Source: a bacterium (GTDB taxonomy: Bacteria > Fidelibacterota > UBA2242). Taken from it: 22,941 nucleotides of DNA. The stretch lies in assembly GCA_018895675.1 (NCBI GenBank), contig JAHIOG010000619.1, forward strand, positions 1 to 22,941. Reading direction: 5' to 3'. Below the pieces are notes generated by a model that was given only the letters and a program-made list of their open reading frames with translations, was not told the origin of the DNA and did no database searches. The translations under genes and the position numbers were made by a program. Positions 1 to 9,057 of the stretch are shown here, piece by piece. Positions within the stretch are counted from its first letter, which is position 1. Each line of letters begins with the position of its first letter.

Positions 1-957
1 GACATTTTTACTATAACCATTGGACTTGCTAAAATTTATGAACTTATCATACATTTTAGAGTCATTTACGACTGCTGGTGTACTATTTGGAAAATCTACG
101 GATATTTTAAGATCGTATATTGTCTCAAAATGTTGGCTGAATTTCCGAATTTCTTCGAGTAATTGTTTAAGAACATTATTATCAAAATTTCGAACTGTGC
201 CGACCAAGGAAATTTTCGACGGTATAACATTATGATAACTGCCACCATGAATGCTTCCAAATACAAGTATGAAGTCGTCGCGGCTGTTAATAATTGATTT
301 AAGATATCCTTGTAACTGCACTATATACTGGGCAGTTACACGGATCAAATCAACAGTTTTATGGGGTCGTGATGTATGTCCTCCGGGACCGTTAAATGTG
401 ATTTTTACAAGCGTAGAAGAAGCGCAAGATTGACCATTTATTATCGAGAATTGTCCGATTTTCAATTCAGGATCAACATGAACAGCGAAAATCCCGGACA
501 TACTTTTGAAAATTGATTCTTTACATACGAAAGAAGCGCCATCCGGGGTCGTTTCTTCAGCAGGTTGGAAAATAACACGAAGTTTTCCATTAAGATTATC
601 CGGATTTTTTAAGAAATATCGTATTAATCCCAAACCTATCGCCGTATGGTAATCGTGTCCACAGGCATGCATAACACCGTCATGTTTTGATCTAACGGAA
701 TGTTTAGCGTTTTCCGTAATTGGAAGTCCATCAATATCTGCTCTGAAACCTAAAATATTTTTATCATTTCCTCCTATATCTGCCCAACCGCCGGTTTTAA
801 GAGAATTAAAACGATGGAATTCAACATTCCATGAGGCGAGTGTATTAGCAATAAATTCAGTTGTCTGATATTCTTCATATGAGATTTCCGGATGCCTGTG
901 CAACCATTTTCGAGCAGTTTTAATTTCTTTAAATAATGAGTCTGATATAATTATCAT
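1..957 (-). CDS. M20 family (M20D-type) metal-dependent amidohydrolase, 3' end missing
   Basis: The visible 319 codons encode the N-terminal and lid portions of a zinc amidohydrolase/carboxypeptidase of the M20D type (N-acyl amino acid, hippurate or IAA-conjugate hydrolase-like). Reading from the ATG at 957, metal-site motifs appear in order: ARKWLHRHPEISYEE near the N-terminus, GFRADIDGLPI, MHACGHDYHTA and FQPAEET, then the dimerisation-lid motif GPGGHTSRPH. The frame is still open at base 1, so about 60-80 C-terminal residues lie outside the window. The start is 11 bases after the purL stop, so it is probably translated from the same transcript, with only a weak purine-rich ribosome site. 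The substrate cannot be assigned from sequence. Family call is firm; start is likely. Confidence 0.9.
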   Translation of the reverse strand, partial: MIIISDSLFKEIKTARKWLHRHPEISYEEYQTTEFIANTLASWNVEFHRFNSLKTGGWADIGGNDKNILGFRADIDGLPITENAKHSVRSKHDGVMHACGHDYHTAIGLGLIRYFLKNPDNLNGKLRVIFQPAEETTPDGASFVCKESIFKSMSGIFAVHVDPELKIGQFSIINGQSCASSTLVKITFNGPGGHTSRPHKTVDLIRVTAQYIVQLQGYLKSIINSRDDFILVFGSIHGGSYHNVIPSKISLVGTVRNFDNNVLKQLLEEIRKFSQHFETIYDLKISVDFPNSTPAVVNDSKMYDKFINFSKSNGYSKNV

Positions 958-968
958 AATTTCTTATG

Positions 969-3209
969 CTAACAACTGAGTTTCATCATATTCGGAATGG
1001 ACGATGTATAGGTCGTTTTAATCTCATCTATAGAAATATCAATCGAATTATTCAATTTCAACCGTCCATTATCTTTTACCCGGCCTATTGTAAAACATGG
1101 AACAATGTTTTTAGAAGCAATTCGTTCAATATCGAGCAAATGATTCTCTGGAATCGATATGATTATAACGGATTGTGTCTCGCCGAAGAATATTTCATCA
1201 TCTCTTAATTTACGTGAAATAAAAACCGATGCGCCCATTGGATTCTCAGGATTACTGATACATGATTCAGCTAGTGCGACTGCCAGACCACCATCCGAAA
1301 TATCTGTTGCTGAGTTGACAATACCTTTCCGGATTGCCTCAAGACAGGCATTATGAACCCGTTTTTCAAATGGTAGATCAATCGTTGGAGCATCTCCAGC
1401 AACAAAATTATGAATGACTTTTAAATACTCGCTACCACCCAGTTCTCCCTTGATTGTACCGAGCATGATAATAAAATCACCATCTTTTTTAAAATAGGAT
1501 GTTGTCACGTGAGTCAGGTTTTCAATCAAACCGACCATTCCCACAACAGGGGTTGGATATATTGCACCGTTTGGTGATTCGTTATAAAAACTGACATTAC
1601 CGCCGGTCACTGGTGTGTTAAATGTTCGGCAGGCATCACCCATACCCAGAACCGCCTGTTTGAATTGATAATAGATTTCCGGATCATAGGGATTGCCGAA
1701 GTTCAAGCAATTCGTAATGGCGATTGGTTTAGCGCCTGTGCAGACAACGTTTCTTGCTGATTCAGCTACGGAAATAGCGCCACCACGATAAGGGTTTAAA
1801 TAAGTATAGCGGGCATTTCCATCGGTTTTGACTGCAATGGCTTTATTAGTGCGTTTAATGCGAATAACGGCAGCAGAACCGCCTGGTGGAACGACTGTAT
1901 TTGTCCGAACCGTGTAATCGTATTGATGAAAAATCCAGGATTTGTCGGCAATCGTTGGGGATGCTATTATTTTCAATAACGCGTCGTTATAATCTTCTGG
2001 TTCCGGAATATCTTTCAGATTTTTTGAATGCAATTCTTTTAAATAGGCTGGCTCTTTAGTTTCTCGCTGATAGACTGGCGCTCCACCGCCTAATACTAAA
2101 TGCCAGGCAGGAACTGAACCGACTTTTTTTCCGTTCATAAAGAGTTCAATCTCTGGTGTGTCTGTCACTTTTCCTACTTCAACACAATTTAAATCCCATT
2201 TTTCAAATATTGTTTTCACTTCCTTTTCAAAACCTCTCCGGATAACGACCAACATGCGTTCCTGAGATTCCGACAGCATAATTTCGTAAGGGTTCATACC
2301 GGGTTCTCGCGTGGGTACTTTACTGAGGTCAAGGATCATTCCGCTGTTTCCTTTTGCGGACATTTCCGAAGTAGAACATGCAATTCCGGCTGCTCCCATG
2401 TCCTGAATTCCGATGAGATAATTTTTCCTGGCGAGTTCAAGCGTTGCCTCAAGTAATAATTTTTCTGTAAACGGGTCGCCTACCTGTACAGATGATCGTT
2501 TCTCCTCTGATTCTTCACTCAACTCGACTGAGGCAAAAGTAGCCCCATGGATTCCGTCCCTGCCGGTTGAGGAACCTACGATCATTACGGTATTGCCTGC
2601 ACCTTTTGATACAGCGCTTACCACTCGATCGTGTTTGATAATGCCGATAGTCATGGCGTTGACAAGGGGATTTCCGGTATAACATTCGTCGAAATACACT
2701 TCACCCGCTACCGTAGGCACGCCCATGCAATTTCCATAATGGGCTATACCTTTTACAACCTCATCAAATAAATAACGATTTCTCGGCACAGATAAAGGTC
2801 CAAACCTAAGCGAATTCAATGATGCGATCGGGCGGGCGCCCATGGTAAAAATATCTCTTAGAATCCCTCCCACTCCGGTTGCCGCCCCCTGAAAGGGTTC
2901 AATTGCGGAGGGATGATTGTGGCTTTCTATCTTAAATGCAATTGCCAGACCATCTCCGATATCTACTAATCCGGCATTCTCCTCACCAGCGTCAACAAGT
3001 AATCTTTTCCCGGTTCTGGGCAGAGTTTTTAACATAGCAATTGAATTTTTATAACTGCAATGTTCACTCCACATTACAGAGAATATACCTAATTCTGTAT
3101 AATTCGGTTTTCGACCAAGAATTTCGAGAATCCGTTCCCATTCTTCTTCGTTTAATCCATGTTGAATCGCCAGCTCCAAAGTAACTTCCGGCTCTTGAAT
3201 TTTATTCAT
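969..3209 (-). CDS. purL: Phosphoribosylformylglycinamidine synthase large subunit (PurL, small type)
   Basis: PurL catalyses ATP- and glutamine-dependent conversion of FGAR to FGAM, step four of de novo purine synthesis, in the cytoplasm. At 746 aa this is the small PurL, which needs separate PurS and PurQ partners; neither is in the window. Diagnostic segments are YTELGIFSVMWSEHCSYKNS near residues 37-56 with the catalytic-region His50, FKIESHNHPSAIEPFQGAA near 92-110 (Mg-nucleotide site), and SATDISDGGLAVALAE in the C-terminal AIRS-like domain. The ATG at 3209 follows GGAG with a 5-base gap, supporting the start. It lies 96 bases downstream of uvrC and just upstream of the M20 gene. It is full length with no visible lesion. 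Confidence 0.98.
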   Translation of the reverse strand: MNKIQEPEVTLELAIQHGLNEEEWERILEILGRKPNYTELGIFSVMWSEHCSYKNSIAMLKTLPRTGKRLLVDAGEENAGLVDIGDGLAIAFKIESHNHPSAIEPFQGAATGVGGILRDIFTMGARPIASLNSLRFGPLSVPRNRYLFDEVVKGIAHYGNCMGVPTVAGEVYFDECYTGNPLVNAMTIGIIKHDRVVSAVSKGAGNTVMIVGSSTGRDGIHGATFASVELSEESEEKRSSVQVGDPFTEKLLLEATLELARKNYLIGIQDMGAAGIACSTSEMSAKGNSGMILDLSKVPTREPGMNPYEIMLSESQERMLVVIRRGFEKEVKTIFEKWDLNCVEVGKVTDTPEIELFMNGKKVGSVPAWHLVLGGGAPVYQRETKEPAYLKELHSKNLKDIPEPEDYNDALLKIIASPTIADKSWIFHQYDYTVRTNTVVPPGGSAAVIRIKRTNKAIAVKTDGNARYTYLNPYRGGAISVAESARNVVCTGAKPIAITNCLNFGNPYDPEIYYQFKQAVLGMGDACRTFNTPVTGGNVSFYNESPNGAIYPTPVVGMVGLIENLTHVTTSYFKKDGDFIIMLGTIKGELGGSEYLKVIHNFVAGDAPTIDLPFEKRVHNACLEAIRKGIVNSATDISDGGLAVALAESCISNPENPMGASVFISRKLRDDEIFFGETQSVIIISIPENHLLDIERIASKNIVPCFTIGRVKDNGRLKLNNSIDISIDEIKTTYTSSIPNMMKLSC

Positions 3210-3305
3210 CGAGTCTCCAAATATTTTAATGATTTTATGAGGTCAATAAACGACGCCTAATTTCCTAATCTTTTTACAGAAATACAGTAAGAAATTCTTA
3301 AATAA

Positions 3306-5141
3306 TTAACCGTGATGGAGATAATCCCAGATGATTTTTGCTAATTTTGGACCTATTCCATCAATGTTGCACAAATCATCAATTGAAGCTGACCGCATTT
3401 TCGAAATAGTTTTAAAATAATTCCACAAAAGTTTTTTTTTCTTAGCGCCTAAACCGGGTATATGATCCAATACAGAAGTGAGTTCTCCTTTTCCACGTAG
3501 ATTTCGATGATATGTGATTGCAAACCTGTGCGCCTCATCCCGGATTCGCTGCAATAACGTTAATGAAAGACTATTTCGTGGTAAAATCATTGGTTCCTGT
3601 TGATCAGGTAAAAATATCTCCTCTAATTTTTTCGCCAATCCAATTATTGGTATTGAATCTAATCCAAGTTCTTTCAGGATTTGACTTGCAACTGAAAGCT
3701 GTCCCTTGCCGCCATCGATAACAATCAGGTTTGGTAATTCATTTTTTTCTTTAAGCTGGCGTGAGTAGCGTCGGCGAACAACTTCCGATATCATCGCAAA
3801 ATCGTCAATTCCCTTAACTGTTTTAATTTTATATCGACGGTAGTCACTTTTCTGTGGGCGGGCATTGATAAATGTTACTAGAGAACCTACCGCGAATTTT
3901 CCCTGAATATTCGATATGTCAAATGCTTCAATTTGTTTAGGTAATTCTGTTAATGAGAGATCTATCTGAAGCTGTTTTAGAGTTTTAGGAACGTAGTTCT
4001 CTGTTTGGCTCTTCTTTAGCAAATATTCCTGCAGTTGAATCCGGGCATTCTTTTCCGCTAAACGCATTAAGCGTAATTTTTCTTCACGGGCGGGACGAGT
4101 AATTTTGACCGAACCGTGCCGGTTGTTAGTGAGCCATTTTTGCAGAATATCTTGTTCAGACGGATAAATGTTGACATTTACTTCCTCGGGGATTAATTGA
4201 GATTGATTGTAATATTGTTGAATAAGATTGCGCATAATTTCAGATTGCTCAACATCCGAAATACCTTCAAGAAAAATTGTATCTTTACCAAGCATTTTTC
4301 CATGACGCACTCTTATAACGATTCCCACACATGTATCACCTTCAGAGAAGATATTTATGAAATCCCGGTCTTTAAAATCCATGAATTCCACTGACTGTCG
4401 TTTGGCATAGTGTTGTAATAAATTGATATTGTCACGGTATCTTGCCGCTAATTCAAACAGCAATTTTTCCGACGCAGATTCCATTTTACATTGAAGATAA
4501 TCAACAACTTCCGATAAGTTTCCTTTTAAAAACGCCTCTATCTTGGAAATCATTGTATCATATTCTTCTTTGGATATCAATTCCCGGCAAGGTCCTTCAC
4601 AATTGTGAATATGATATTGCAAACACAATTTCACCTTTTTTGCATTTACTGTTGCATTATCCAAGCGAAATTTGCATGTTCTGACAGTGAATGCTTTTTT
4701 AATGATTTGCAGAGTATCCCGAATTGTTCTGGTGTCGGTATAAGGCCCAAAATATTTTGAACAATCATTTATTAAGCGTCGCGTGATGAATACCCGAGGA
4801 AAGGGTTCATTGGTGATACGTATGTAGGGAAATGTTTTATCATCACGCAGAACTATATTATAACGGGGACGGTGTTGTTTGATTAATGTGTTTTCAAGTA
4901 TCAGCGCTTCTACCTCGGACAGTGTTACAATGAATTCAACATCGACAATTTGTTTTACAAGGCTTTGTGTTTTAGTATCTTTTGAATGAGTACTTACAAA
5001 ATAAGATTTAACACGATTAGCCAGATTTTTGGCTTTTCCGACATAGATGATTTTGCCCTGTTTATTTTTATAGAGATAACACCCCGGGTCAACAGGAGCC
5101 TGTTTAACTTTTTGAAAAAGTGATTCGGAAAAAAGAGTCAT
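3306..5141 (-). CDS. uvrC: Excinuclease ABC subunit C
   Basis: UvrC makes both incisions in nucleotide excision repair after UvrA/UvrB damage recognition. The 611-aa product has the expected order: GIY-YIG nuclease (residues about 16-95, with GCYLY, YVGKAKNLANRV and E80), a four-cysteine cluster C156/C173/C181/C185 matching the reported Fe-S site, a UVR motif around 195-240, the RNase H-like nuclease with D408 (AFDISNIQGK) and D476 (VIDGGKGQL), and a tandem helix-hairpin-helix end near 555-605 (HIPGLGAKKKK and IDGIGPKLAK). The start is 7 bases after the upstream carboxypeptidase stop, implying translational coupling; no clear Shine-Dalgarno is visible. Residue 21 is Cys at the position before the GIY-motif Tyr, a conservative oddity. 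Confidence 0.98.
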   Translation of the reverse strand: MTLFSESLFQKVKQAPVDPGCYLYKNKQGKIIYVGKAKNLANRVKSYFVSTHSKDTKTQSLVKQIVDVEFIVTLSEVEALILENTLIKQHRPRYNIVLRDDKTFPYIRITNEPFPRVFITRRLINDCSKYFGPYTDTRTIRDTLQIIKKAFTVRTCKFRLDNATVNAKKVKLCLQYHIHNCEGPCRELISKEEYDTMISKIEAFLKGNLSEVVDYLQCKMESASEKLLFELAARYRDNINLLQHYAKRQSVEFMDFKDRDFINIFSEGDTCVGIVIRVRHGKMLGKDTIFLEGISDVEQSEIMRNLIQQYYNQSQLIPEEVNVNIYPSEQDILQKWLTNNRHGSVKITRPAREEKLRLMRLAEKNARIQLQEYLLKKSQTENYVPKTLKQLQIDLSLTELPKQIEAFDISNIQGKFAVGSLVTFINARPQKSDYRRYKIKTVKGIDDFAMISEVVRRRYSRQLKEKNELPNLIVIDGGKGQLSVASQILKELGLDSIPIIGLAKKLEEIFLPDQQEPMILPRNSLSLTLLQRIRDEAHRFAITYHRNLRGKGELTSVLDHIPGLGAKKKKLLWNYFKTISKMRSASIDDLCNIDGIGPKLAKIIWDYLHHG

Positions 5142-5148
5142 CTATAGA

Positions 5149-6678
5149 TCAATAATCTAAATTATATAACAGCGTTACTATATGATCCTGCAGATCATTT
5201 ATTCTACTGGTAGGAACAGGATAGTGATTGACCAGAATTGAAAAGATATATTCCCGTCCGTTTGCGGCATGAACGTATCCTGATAATGCCCGTACTCTGC
5301 CGACATATCCTGTTTTAGCAAAGACATGTCCCACGGCATTCGAGCCTTTCAATCGGTTTTTTAATGTTCCGTCCACGCCACCGATCGGCAAAGAATCAAA
5401 AAATACCCTGTAATCGCTGTGATTGCGAATTGCGCGTAAGATCGTCACAATCTGGTGCGCCGTTACTAAATTGTGCCGGGAGAGTCCTGAACCATCGACA
5501 ATGAACACATCGTCGGGGCTAATGCCTATTCTGCTTAACCAGTCTTTTTCCGCTTCTATGCCTTTTTTACTCGAACCAATTTCCTTTAACTCAACGCCCA
5601 GCGTTTTCTGGAGCTGTTCGGCGTAAAAATTTTGACTTTCTTTATTGATGGTTTTAATAATTTCCGAAAGCGGAACGGATTCGTGAGCAGCGACAAATCT
5701 ATAGCTATCGTAATCAAGATCTTTAACAGGTAATTCGTCTATATCGCTGATAGTATTGGAAGTTATACCATTATTTCCAAGTGTATATTTAAAAGCCGAT
5801 AACGTATAATTCGTTGGATTTTCAACTGTGACCCAATCTTTTACCGTATCCGCATCCACTTTAATTGTCCCAAAAATAGTGGCGATCTCTGTGCCTGGTT
5901 TTCGGTAAAAATCTATATAGGTTGAGGAGTCCGCTGAAACAGTTGCGATTTCATTGATGATTTCCATATAATTCATTGGCGGCTTTATCAAAATTTGAGA
6001 CTTCCCTCCTATCGAGTCGCTGGGAATTATGAACAGATCGACACAGTTGTCATTAAAACAGAGCCCTCCTGTCTGTGCGGCATAATAATAAGACAGATCA
6101 TCCCAAGCCCAGCTATATCCCAGTCCGATATCATCGAATATATTATCATCACCGATGATTGTACCATTGATTTTCCGGATACCCATTGAGTGCAGCGTAT
6201 CAGCCCAATTCTGAAACATTTCCAAGCGGTTGCCGTCATTGTGACGACCGGAAACGCTGGGATCGCCGGAGCCCCTGACAATTAAGTTGCCATTAAGAAT
6301 CCCATCTTCGATTATGCCATCCATATAAAGTGATGTTTGATATCGATAATCCGGTCCTAATATCGCCAGCGCCGAGGATGTCGTAAACAATTTCATATTG
6401 CTTGCCGGCATTAATAAAGTGTGTGGATTCAGGGAATAGATAATTTCCCGCGTTTGATATTCTTCAATATAAATTCCCCTAATTGACGGTTGCAAATTGG
6501 GAGCATTTACGAGTTCATTTACCTGCGATCTGAATGATTTTACGGCTCTGTTTCGGGCATATTTGGGTGATGTGCCACTTATATTTGCATTGATCGTTTT
6601 GGTATAATACAAAGAACTGCATTGGAACATTATCAGAGGGATTACGATTCCCAAAACCCACCTGTAATTAGATTTCAT
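5149..6678 (-). CDS. dacB: D-alanyl-D-alanine carboxypeptidase/endopeptidase, PBP4 type (peptidase S13)
   Basis: This is a low-molecular-weight class C penicillin-binding protein that trims or cleaves peptidoglycan cross-links outside the inner membrane. The three serine-penicilloyl motifs are present: SxxK as S93-N-M-K96, SxN as S348-Q-N350, and KTG at 455-457 (FAKTGYVGRVRALSGY). Between the first two lies the large S13-specific insertion (GDDNIFDDIGLGYSW and following). An N-terminal hydrophobic segment (residues 8-19) ends in FQCSS; Cys20 could be lipidated, but Gln at -1 is non-canonical, so either a lipoprotein or an ordinary export signal is possible. It is the first gene of the minus-strand run. 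The upstream sequence is AT-rich with a GATAAT-like box at 6696-6701 but no convincing -35. Confidence 0.93.
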   Translation of the reverse strand: MKSNYRWVLGIVIPLIMFQCSSLYYTKTINANISGTSPKYARNRAVKSFRSQVNELVNAPNLQPSIRGIYIEEYQTREIIYSLNPHTLLMPASNMKLFTTSSALAILGPDYRYQTSLYMDGIIEDGILNGNLIVRGSGDPSVSGRHNDGNRLEMFQNWADTLHSMGIRKINGTIIGDDNIFDDIGLGYSWAWDDLSYYYAAQTGGLCFNDNCVDLFIIPSDSIGGKSQILIKPPMNYMEIINEIATVSADSSTYIDFYRKPGTEIATIFGTIKVDADTVKDWVTVENPTNYTLSAFKYTLGNNGITSNTISDIDELPVKDLDYDSYRFVAAHESVPLSEIIKTINKESQNFYAEQLQKTLGVELKEIGSSKKGIEAEKDWLSRIGISPDDVFIVDGSGLSRHNLVTAHQIVTILRAIRNHSDYRVFFDSLPIGGVDGTLKNRLKGSNAVGHVFAKTGYVGRVRALSGYVHAANGREYIFSILVNHYPVPTSRINDLQDHIVTLLYNLDY

Positions 6679-6778
6679 AAAAATTTTCTTTTCTTATTAT
6701 CACAAATTTCAGTCTCGCAATCCAGGAAAAATCCCCTCAAAACCCATGAGCCCTTCGTCCCTTTCATAACCCAAGAAA

Positions 6779-6796
6779 AATCCCCGCAAGGGGATT
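6779..6796. repeat. REP-like hairpin downstream of the transposase gene
   Basis: A perfect 7-bp stem, AATCCCC (6779-6785) and GGGGATT (6790-6796), closes a GCAA loop and is followed by AA. It has the same design as the hairpins at 7429-7698 on the other side of the transposase: a short C-rich/G-rich stem, a 3-4 base loop and an AT-rich flank. The stem bases differ between copies but pairing is kept. Confidence 0.6.
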
Positions 6797-6850
6797 AACA
6801 TGAATAACATCTGGTGAAACCGGTTGACATAAGCAGAGCCTAATCTCACT

Positions 6851-6887
6851 AACCCTGTCCCGAGGGGATCCCGATGGGGAAGGGGTT
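6851..6887. repeat. Imperfect palindromic element next to the transposase stop
   Basis: The outer arms AACCC (6851-6855) and GGGGTT (6882-6887) enclose alternating CCC/GGGG blocks that can fold in more than one way (for example ATCCCGATGGGGA inside). It ends 3 bases beyond the transposase stop, so it could act as a 3' structure for that gene, although no U-tract follows. The remaining 6679-6850 sequence contains the hairpin at 6779 and nothing else recognised. Confidence 0.45.
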
Positions 6888-6890
6888 AAA

Positions 6891-7337
6891 CTAATACAGA
6901 TATTTCTTGTCAAAATCAATACCATGTTCTATCAAAAGGCTTCGGAACTCCTCTTCAAAACTCAATTTTCTATGATGTTCTTTCTGGTTTTTTACATATT
7001 CTATTAAATCATTCTTCGAATCTATAGAATACGTAAAAGCACCATATCCACTCTGCCACCTATCAAACTCAGGAAAAATATTTTCTTTTTTAATCCAGAC
7101 GGAACTGGCAACATTTATATCTTTGACGAAATCTGCCAGAGCAATAGAAGGATGCAAATGGGTGACAATATGGATATGATCCGCAATACCATTTATTCTA
7201 TAGAGATGGCATTTTTTATTCTTTACGATTCCCCATATATAGCGATATAGCAAATCATCCTTTTCCTGGAAAAGACTTTTTTTACGTTTCTTCGTTGAGA
7301 ATACAATATGGTATAAAATCTGAGTATAAGTTGACAT
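6891..7337 (-). CDS. IS200/IS605-like Y1 transposase (TnpA / RAYT-type HUH enzyme)
   Basis: This is a 148-aa single-strand DNA transposase of the Y1 HUH family (Transposase_17), full length for the group. The HUH metal motif is H54-I-H56 (in GIADHIHIVTH), and the catalytic tyrosine is Y114 in EYVKNQKEHHRK, matching the Y-x3-Q-x2-H helix; the preceding WQSGYGAFTYS is typical of this subgroup. No accessory TnpB/IscB gene is adjacent. Short hairpins lie on both sides, as expected either of IS200-type subterminal hairpins or of a REP-associated transposase (RAYT) that mobilises palindromes in trans. A purine-rich AAAGGA lies 11 bases before the ATG. All catalytic residues are intact. Whether it is a mobile IS or a domesticated RAYT cannot be decided here. 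Confidence 0.92.
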   Translation of the reverse strand: MSTYTQILYHIVFSTKKRKKSLFQEKDDLLYRYIWGIVKNKKCHLYRINGIADHIHIVTHLHPSIALADFVKDINVASSVWIKKENIFPEFDRWQSGYGAFTYSIDSKNDLIEYVKNQKEHHRKLSFEEEFRSLLIEHGIDFDKKYLY

Positions 7338-7363
7338 CTTTTTTAAATCCTTTCATTTTCTCC

Positions 7364-7698
7364 CAACCCTTAAATGGTTGAACTATTTCTATCTGTTTTT
7401 TCCAGAACCGTTTTCATGTTTATTAAGTTAAACACCTCCGGTGTTTAGTCTGGGGGAGACTCTTTCTTTCACCGGACTTCGTCTGATGTTAATCATGTTA
7501 AATCCCTCCGGGATTATCCGATTTATATTCGTCACTCCCGACCCTGCAGGGGTTAAATCAATCCGGTCAATGGCTTTAAATGTCAGCCAGGCGTGAGTGT
7601 ACTTTTTCATGATATAAGCCCTTTCTCTTTTGACATTTATTAGACCCTTTCAGGGTAGGTATTTTTATTGGTTTTGCCTGAACTTTCATCCTAAGGAT
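7364..7698. repeat. Cluster of small hairpins with differing stems (REP-like) upstream of the transposase
   Basis: At least six mini-palindromes occur in 335 bases: CAACC/GGTTG (7364-7368/7376-7380); TAAACACC/GGTGTTTA with a TCC loop (7429-7447); AATCCC/GGGATT with a TCC loop (7501-7515); CCCTGCAGGG (7542-7551); ACCCT/AGGGT with a TTC loop (7644-7656); ATCC/GGAT with a TAA loop (7688-7698). Stems vary while pairing holds, and most are followed by TTA or TTAA. An open frame across 7428-7610 is made of these palindromes and is not a gene. The rest of 7338-7758 shows no other feature. Confidence 0.65.
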
Positions 7699-7758
7699 TA
7701 ACTATTTATCATTTTTCATAAACCTTTAATGGTATCTTTAAGGACAATATAAAGTATA

Positions 7759-7786
7759 TTGGAACTAAATAGTAGCAATTTATAGA
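7759..7786 (+). promoter_or_regulatory. Candidate sigma70-like promoter for nagA
   Basis: TTGGAA (7759-7764), a 16-base spacer and TATAGA (7781-7786) resemble -35/-10 boxes and would start transcription near 7793, just before the paired palindromes at 7805-7834. The match is modest, and the housekeeping sigma of this lineage may prefer other boxes. Confidence 0.35.
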
Positions 7787-7804
7787 CAAATTTACCTCAC
7801 ATTT

Positions 7805-7834
7805 TGAAATACTTTCAATTATGAAATATTTTCA
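7805..7834. promoter_or_regulatory. Two tandem TGAAA-N3-TTTCA palindromes, candidate operator for nagA
   Basis: The 13-mers TGAAATACTTTCA (7805-7817) and TGAAATATTTTCA (7822-7834) are each perfect 5-bp dyads around a 3-base centre, with centres 17 bases apart. They lie between the candidate promoter and the nagA ribosome site, where a repressor responding to an amino-sugar signal would be well placed. No regulator gene is adjacent, so the factor is unknown. Confidence 0.4.
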
Positions 7835-7868
7835 TCAAATTCGCAAACGGAAATAACGGAGTTTGATA

Positions 7869-9041
7869 ATGAGTATGATTTGTCTCCATAATGCAACAGT
7901 TTATACAGGGATCACGGTTTTACAAAAAAGCACAGTGATAATTCATGATGGTAAAATTGAGGATGTTGTTACCAACGAACGATTTAAAAAACGTCAGTTG
8001 CCGACAGACGCATCCATATATTACTTAAACGGAGCCAATATTGCATCGGGATTTATTGATACGCACATTCACGGACTGCACGGTTATGACACTTCAAATG
8101 GCACTGTTGAATCAATTCTGGAAATGTCCCGGGCATTGGTCGAATATGGCGTTACCGGCTTCTGCCCCACCTTATATCCTCAGCCTGACGATGACTTTAT
8201 CCAATCCATCAAAGCAGTTGTAGCTGCGATCGGAAAAGAACCGGGCGCAAAAATTTATGGAATGCATCTCGAAGGACCATTTATTTCACCGGAAAAACCT
8301 GGCGTAATGACAGGAAAATATATGAAACCTGTTGATTTAGATTTGATGCTAAAGTATCTGGAAATGGCTGATGGTCATATCGCAATTATGACCGTTGCGC
8401 CGGAGTTGAAAAATATGCATGACCTGGCAATTCTTGCCGGTAAAAACGGTATCGTAGTTTCTGCCGGGCATTCCAATGCAACTTATGAGAATATGTTGGA
8501 AGGAATGCAGGCGGGTATCTTACATTCAACCCATTTTTTTAATGCAATGAGACGATTACATCACCGCGATCCCGGCGTAGTTGGCGCAATTATGATTCAT
8601 CCTAACGTATCCTGTGAAGTAATTGCCGACGGATATCATGTTCATAAAGCAATATTGGACCTACTGTTACGCGTGAAGCCAGTCCATAAAATTGTCCTGG
8701 TGACAGATGCTCTTGGACCAACCGGATTAACAAGCGATAATCTTATCGCCAATAACGAAGAAGTAACCATTGAGGACGGACTTTTTAAACGTAAATCCGA
8801 CGGAACAATCGCCGGGTCGGCATTGACAATGATCAAAGGTGTTCAGAGTCTTTATGAAATGGGTATTCCCCTTCAAGACGCACTACGAATGGCAAGCGCA
8901 AATCCAGCCACAGTAATTAGCCGTCAGATTGAAACAGGATCGCTGATTCCCGGAAAAGATGCCGACGTTGTGGTTTTTGATAAATACTTTAATGTATTGA
9001 TGACTTTCGTAAAAGGTGAAATAAAGAAATTTTCGGCTTAA
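7869..9041 (+). CDS. nagA: N-acetylglucosamine-6-phosphate deacetylase
   Basis: NagA removes acetate from GlcNAc-6-phosphate to give glucosamine-6-phosphate, feeding amino-sugar catabolism or peptidoglycan recycling. The 390-aa product has the amidohydrolase-superfamily metal site: IDTHIHG (H66, H68), MHLEGPF (Glu135), AGHSNATY (H201), HSTHFFNAM (H222), and the catalytic Asp in LVTDALGPTG (D280). The C-terminal IAGSALTM and GKDADVVVFD complete the fold. The ATG at 7869 has GGAG at 7858-7861 with 7-base spacing. A TTG two codons earlier, also in frame, would sit too close to that site and is rejected. No nagB or sugar transporter is next to it. A terminator candidate lies at 9229-9259. Confidence 0.96.
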   Translation: MSMICLHNATVYTGITVLQKSTVIIHDGKIEDVVTNERFKKRQLPTDASIYYLNGANIASGFIDTHIHGLHGYDTSNGTVESILEMSRALVEYGVTGFCPTLYPQPDDDFIQSIKAVVAAIGKEPGAKIYGMHLEGPFISPEKPGVMTGKYMKPVDLDLMLKYLEMADGHIAIMTVAPELKNMHDLAILAGKNGIVVSAGHSNATYENMLEGMQAGILHSTHFFNAMRRLHHRDPGVVGAIMIHPNVSCEVIADGYHVHKAILDLLLRVKPVHKIVLVTDALGPTGLTSDNLIANNEEVTIEDGLFKRKSDGTIAGSALTMIKGVQSLYEMGIPLQDALRMASANPATVISRQIETGSLIPGKDADVVVFDKYFNVLMTFVKGEIKKFSA

Positions 9042-9057
9042 AGAAACTTTCCCCCTT

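Noticed and set aside
3240..3300. Terminator between uvrC and purL
   Set aside because: Only weak AT dyads (for example AAGAAATTCTT) are visible; no GC stem with T-run.
7428..7610. 60-codon minus-strand open frame upstream of the transposase
   Set aside because: Built from consecutive hairpins; no ribosome site or protein-like motif.
7338..7760. CRISPR array
   Set aside because: The palindromes differ in sequence and spacing; there are no regular identical repeats or spacers and no cas genes.
7863..7868. TTG start for nagA two codons upstream
   Set aside because: It would begin one base after the GGAG ribosome site; the ATG at 7869 has proper 7-base spacing.
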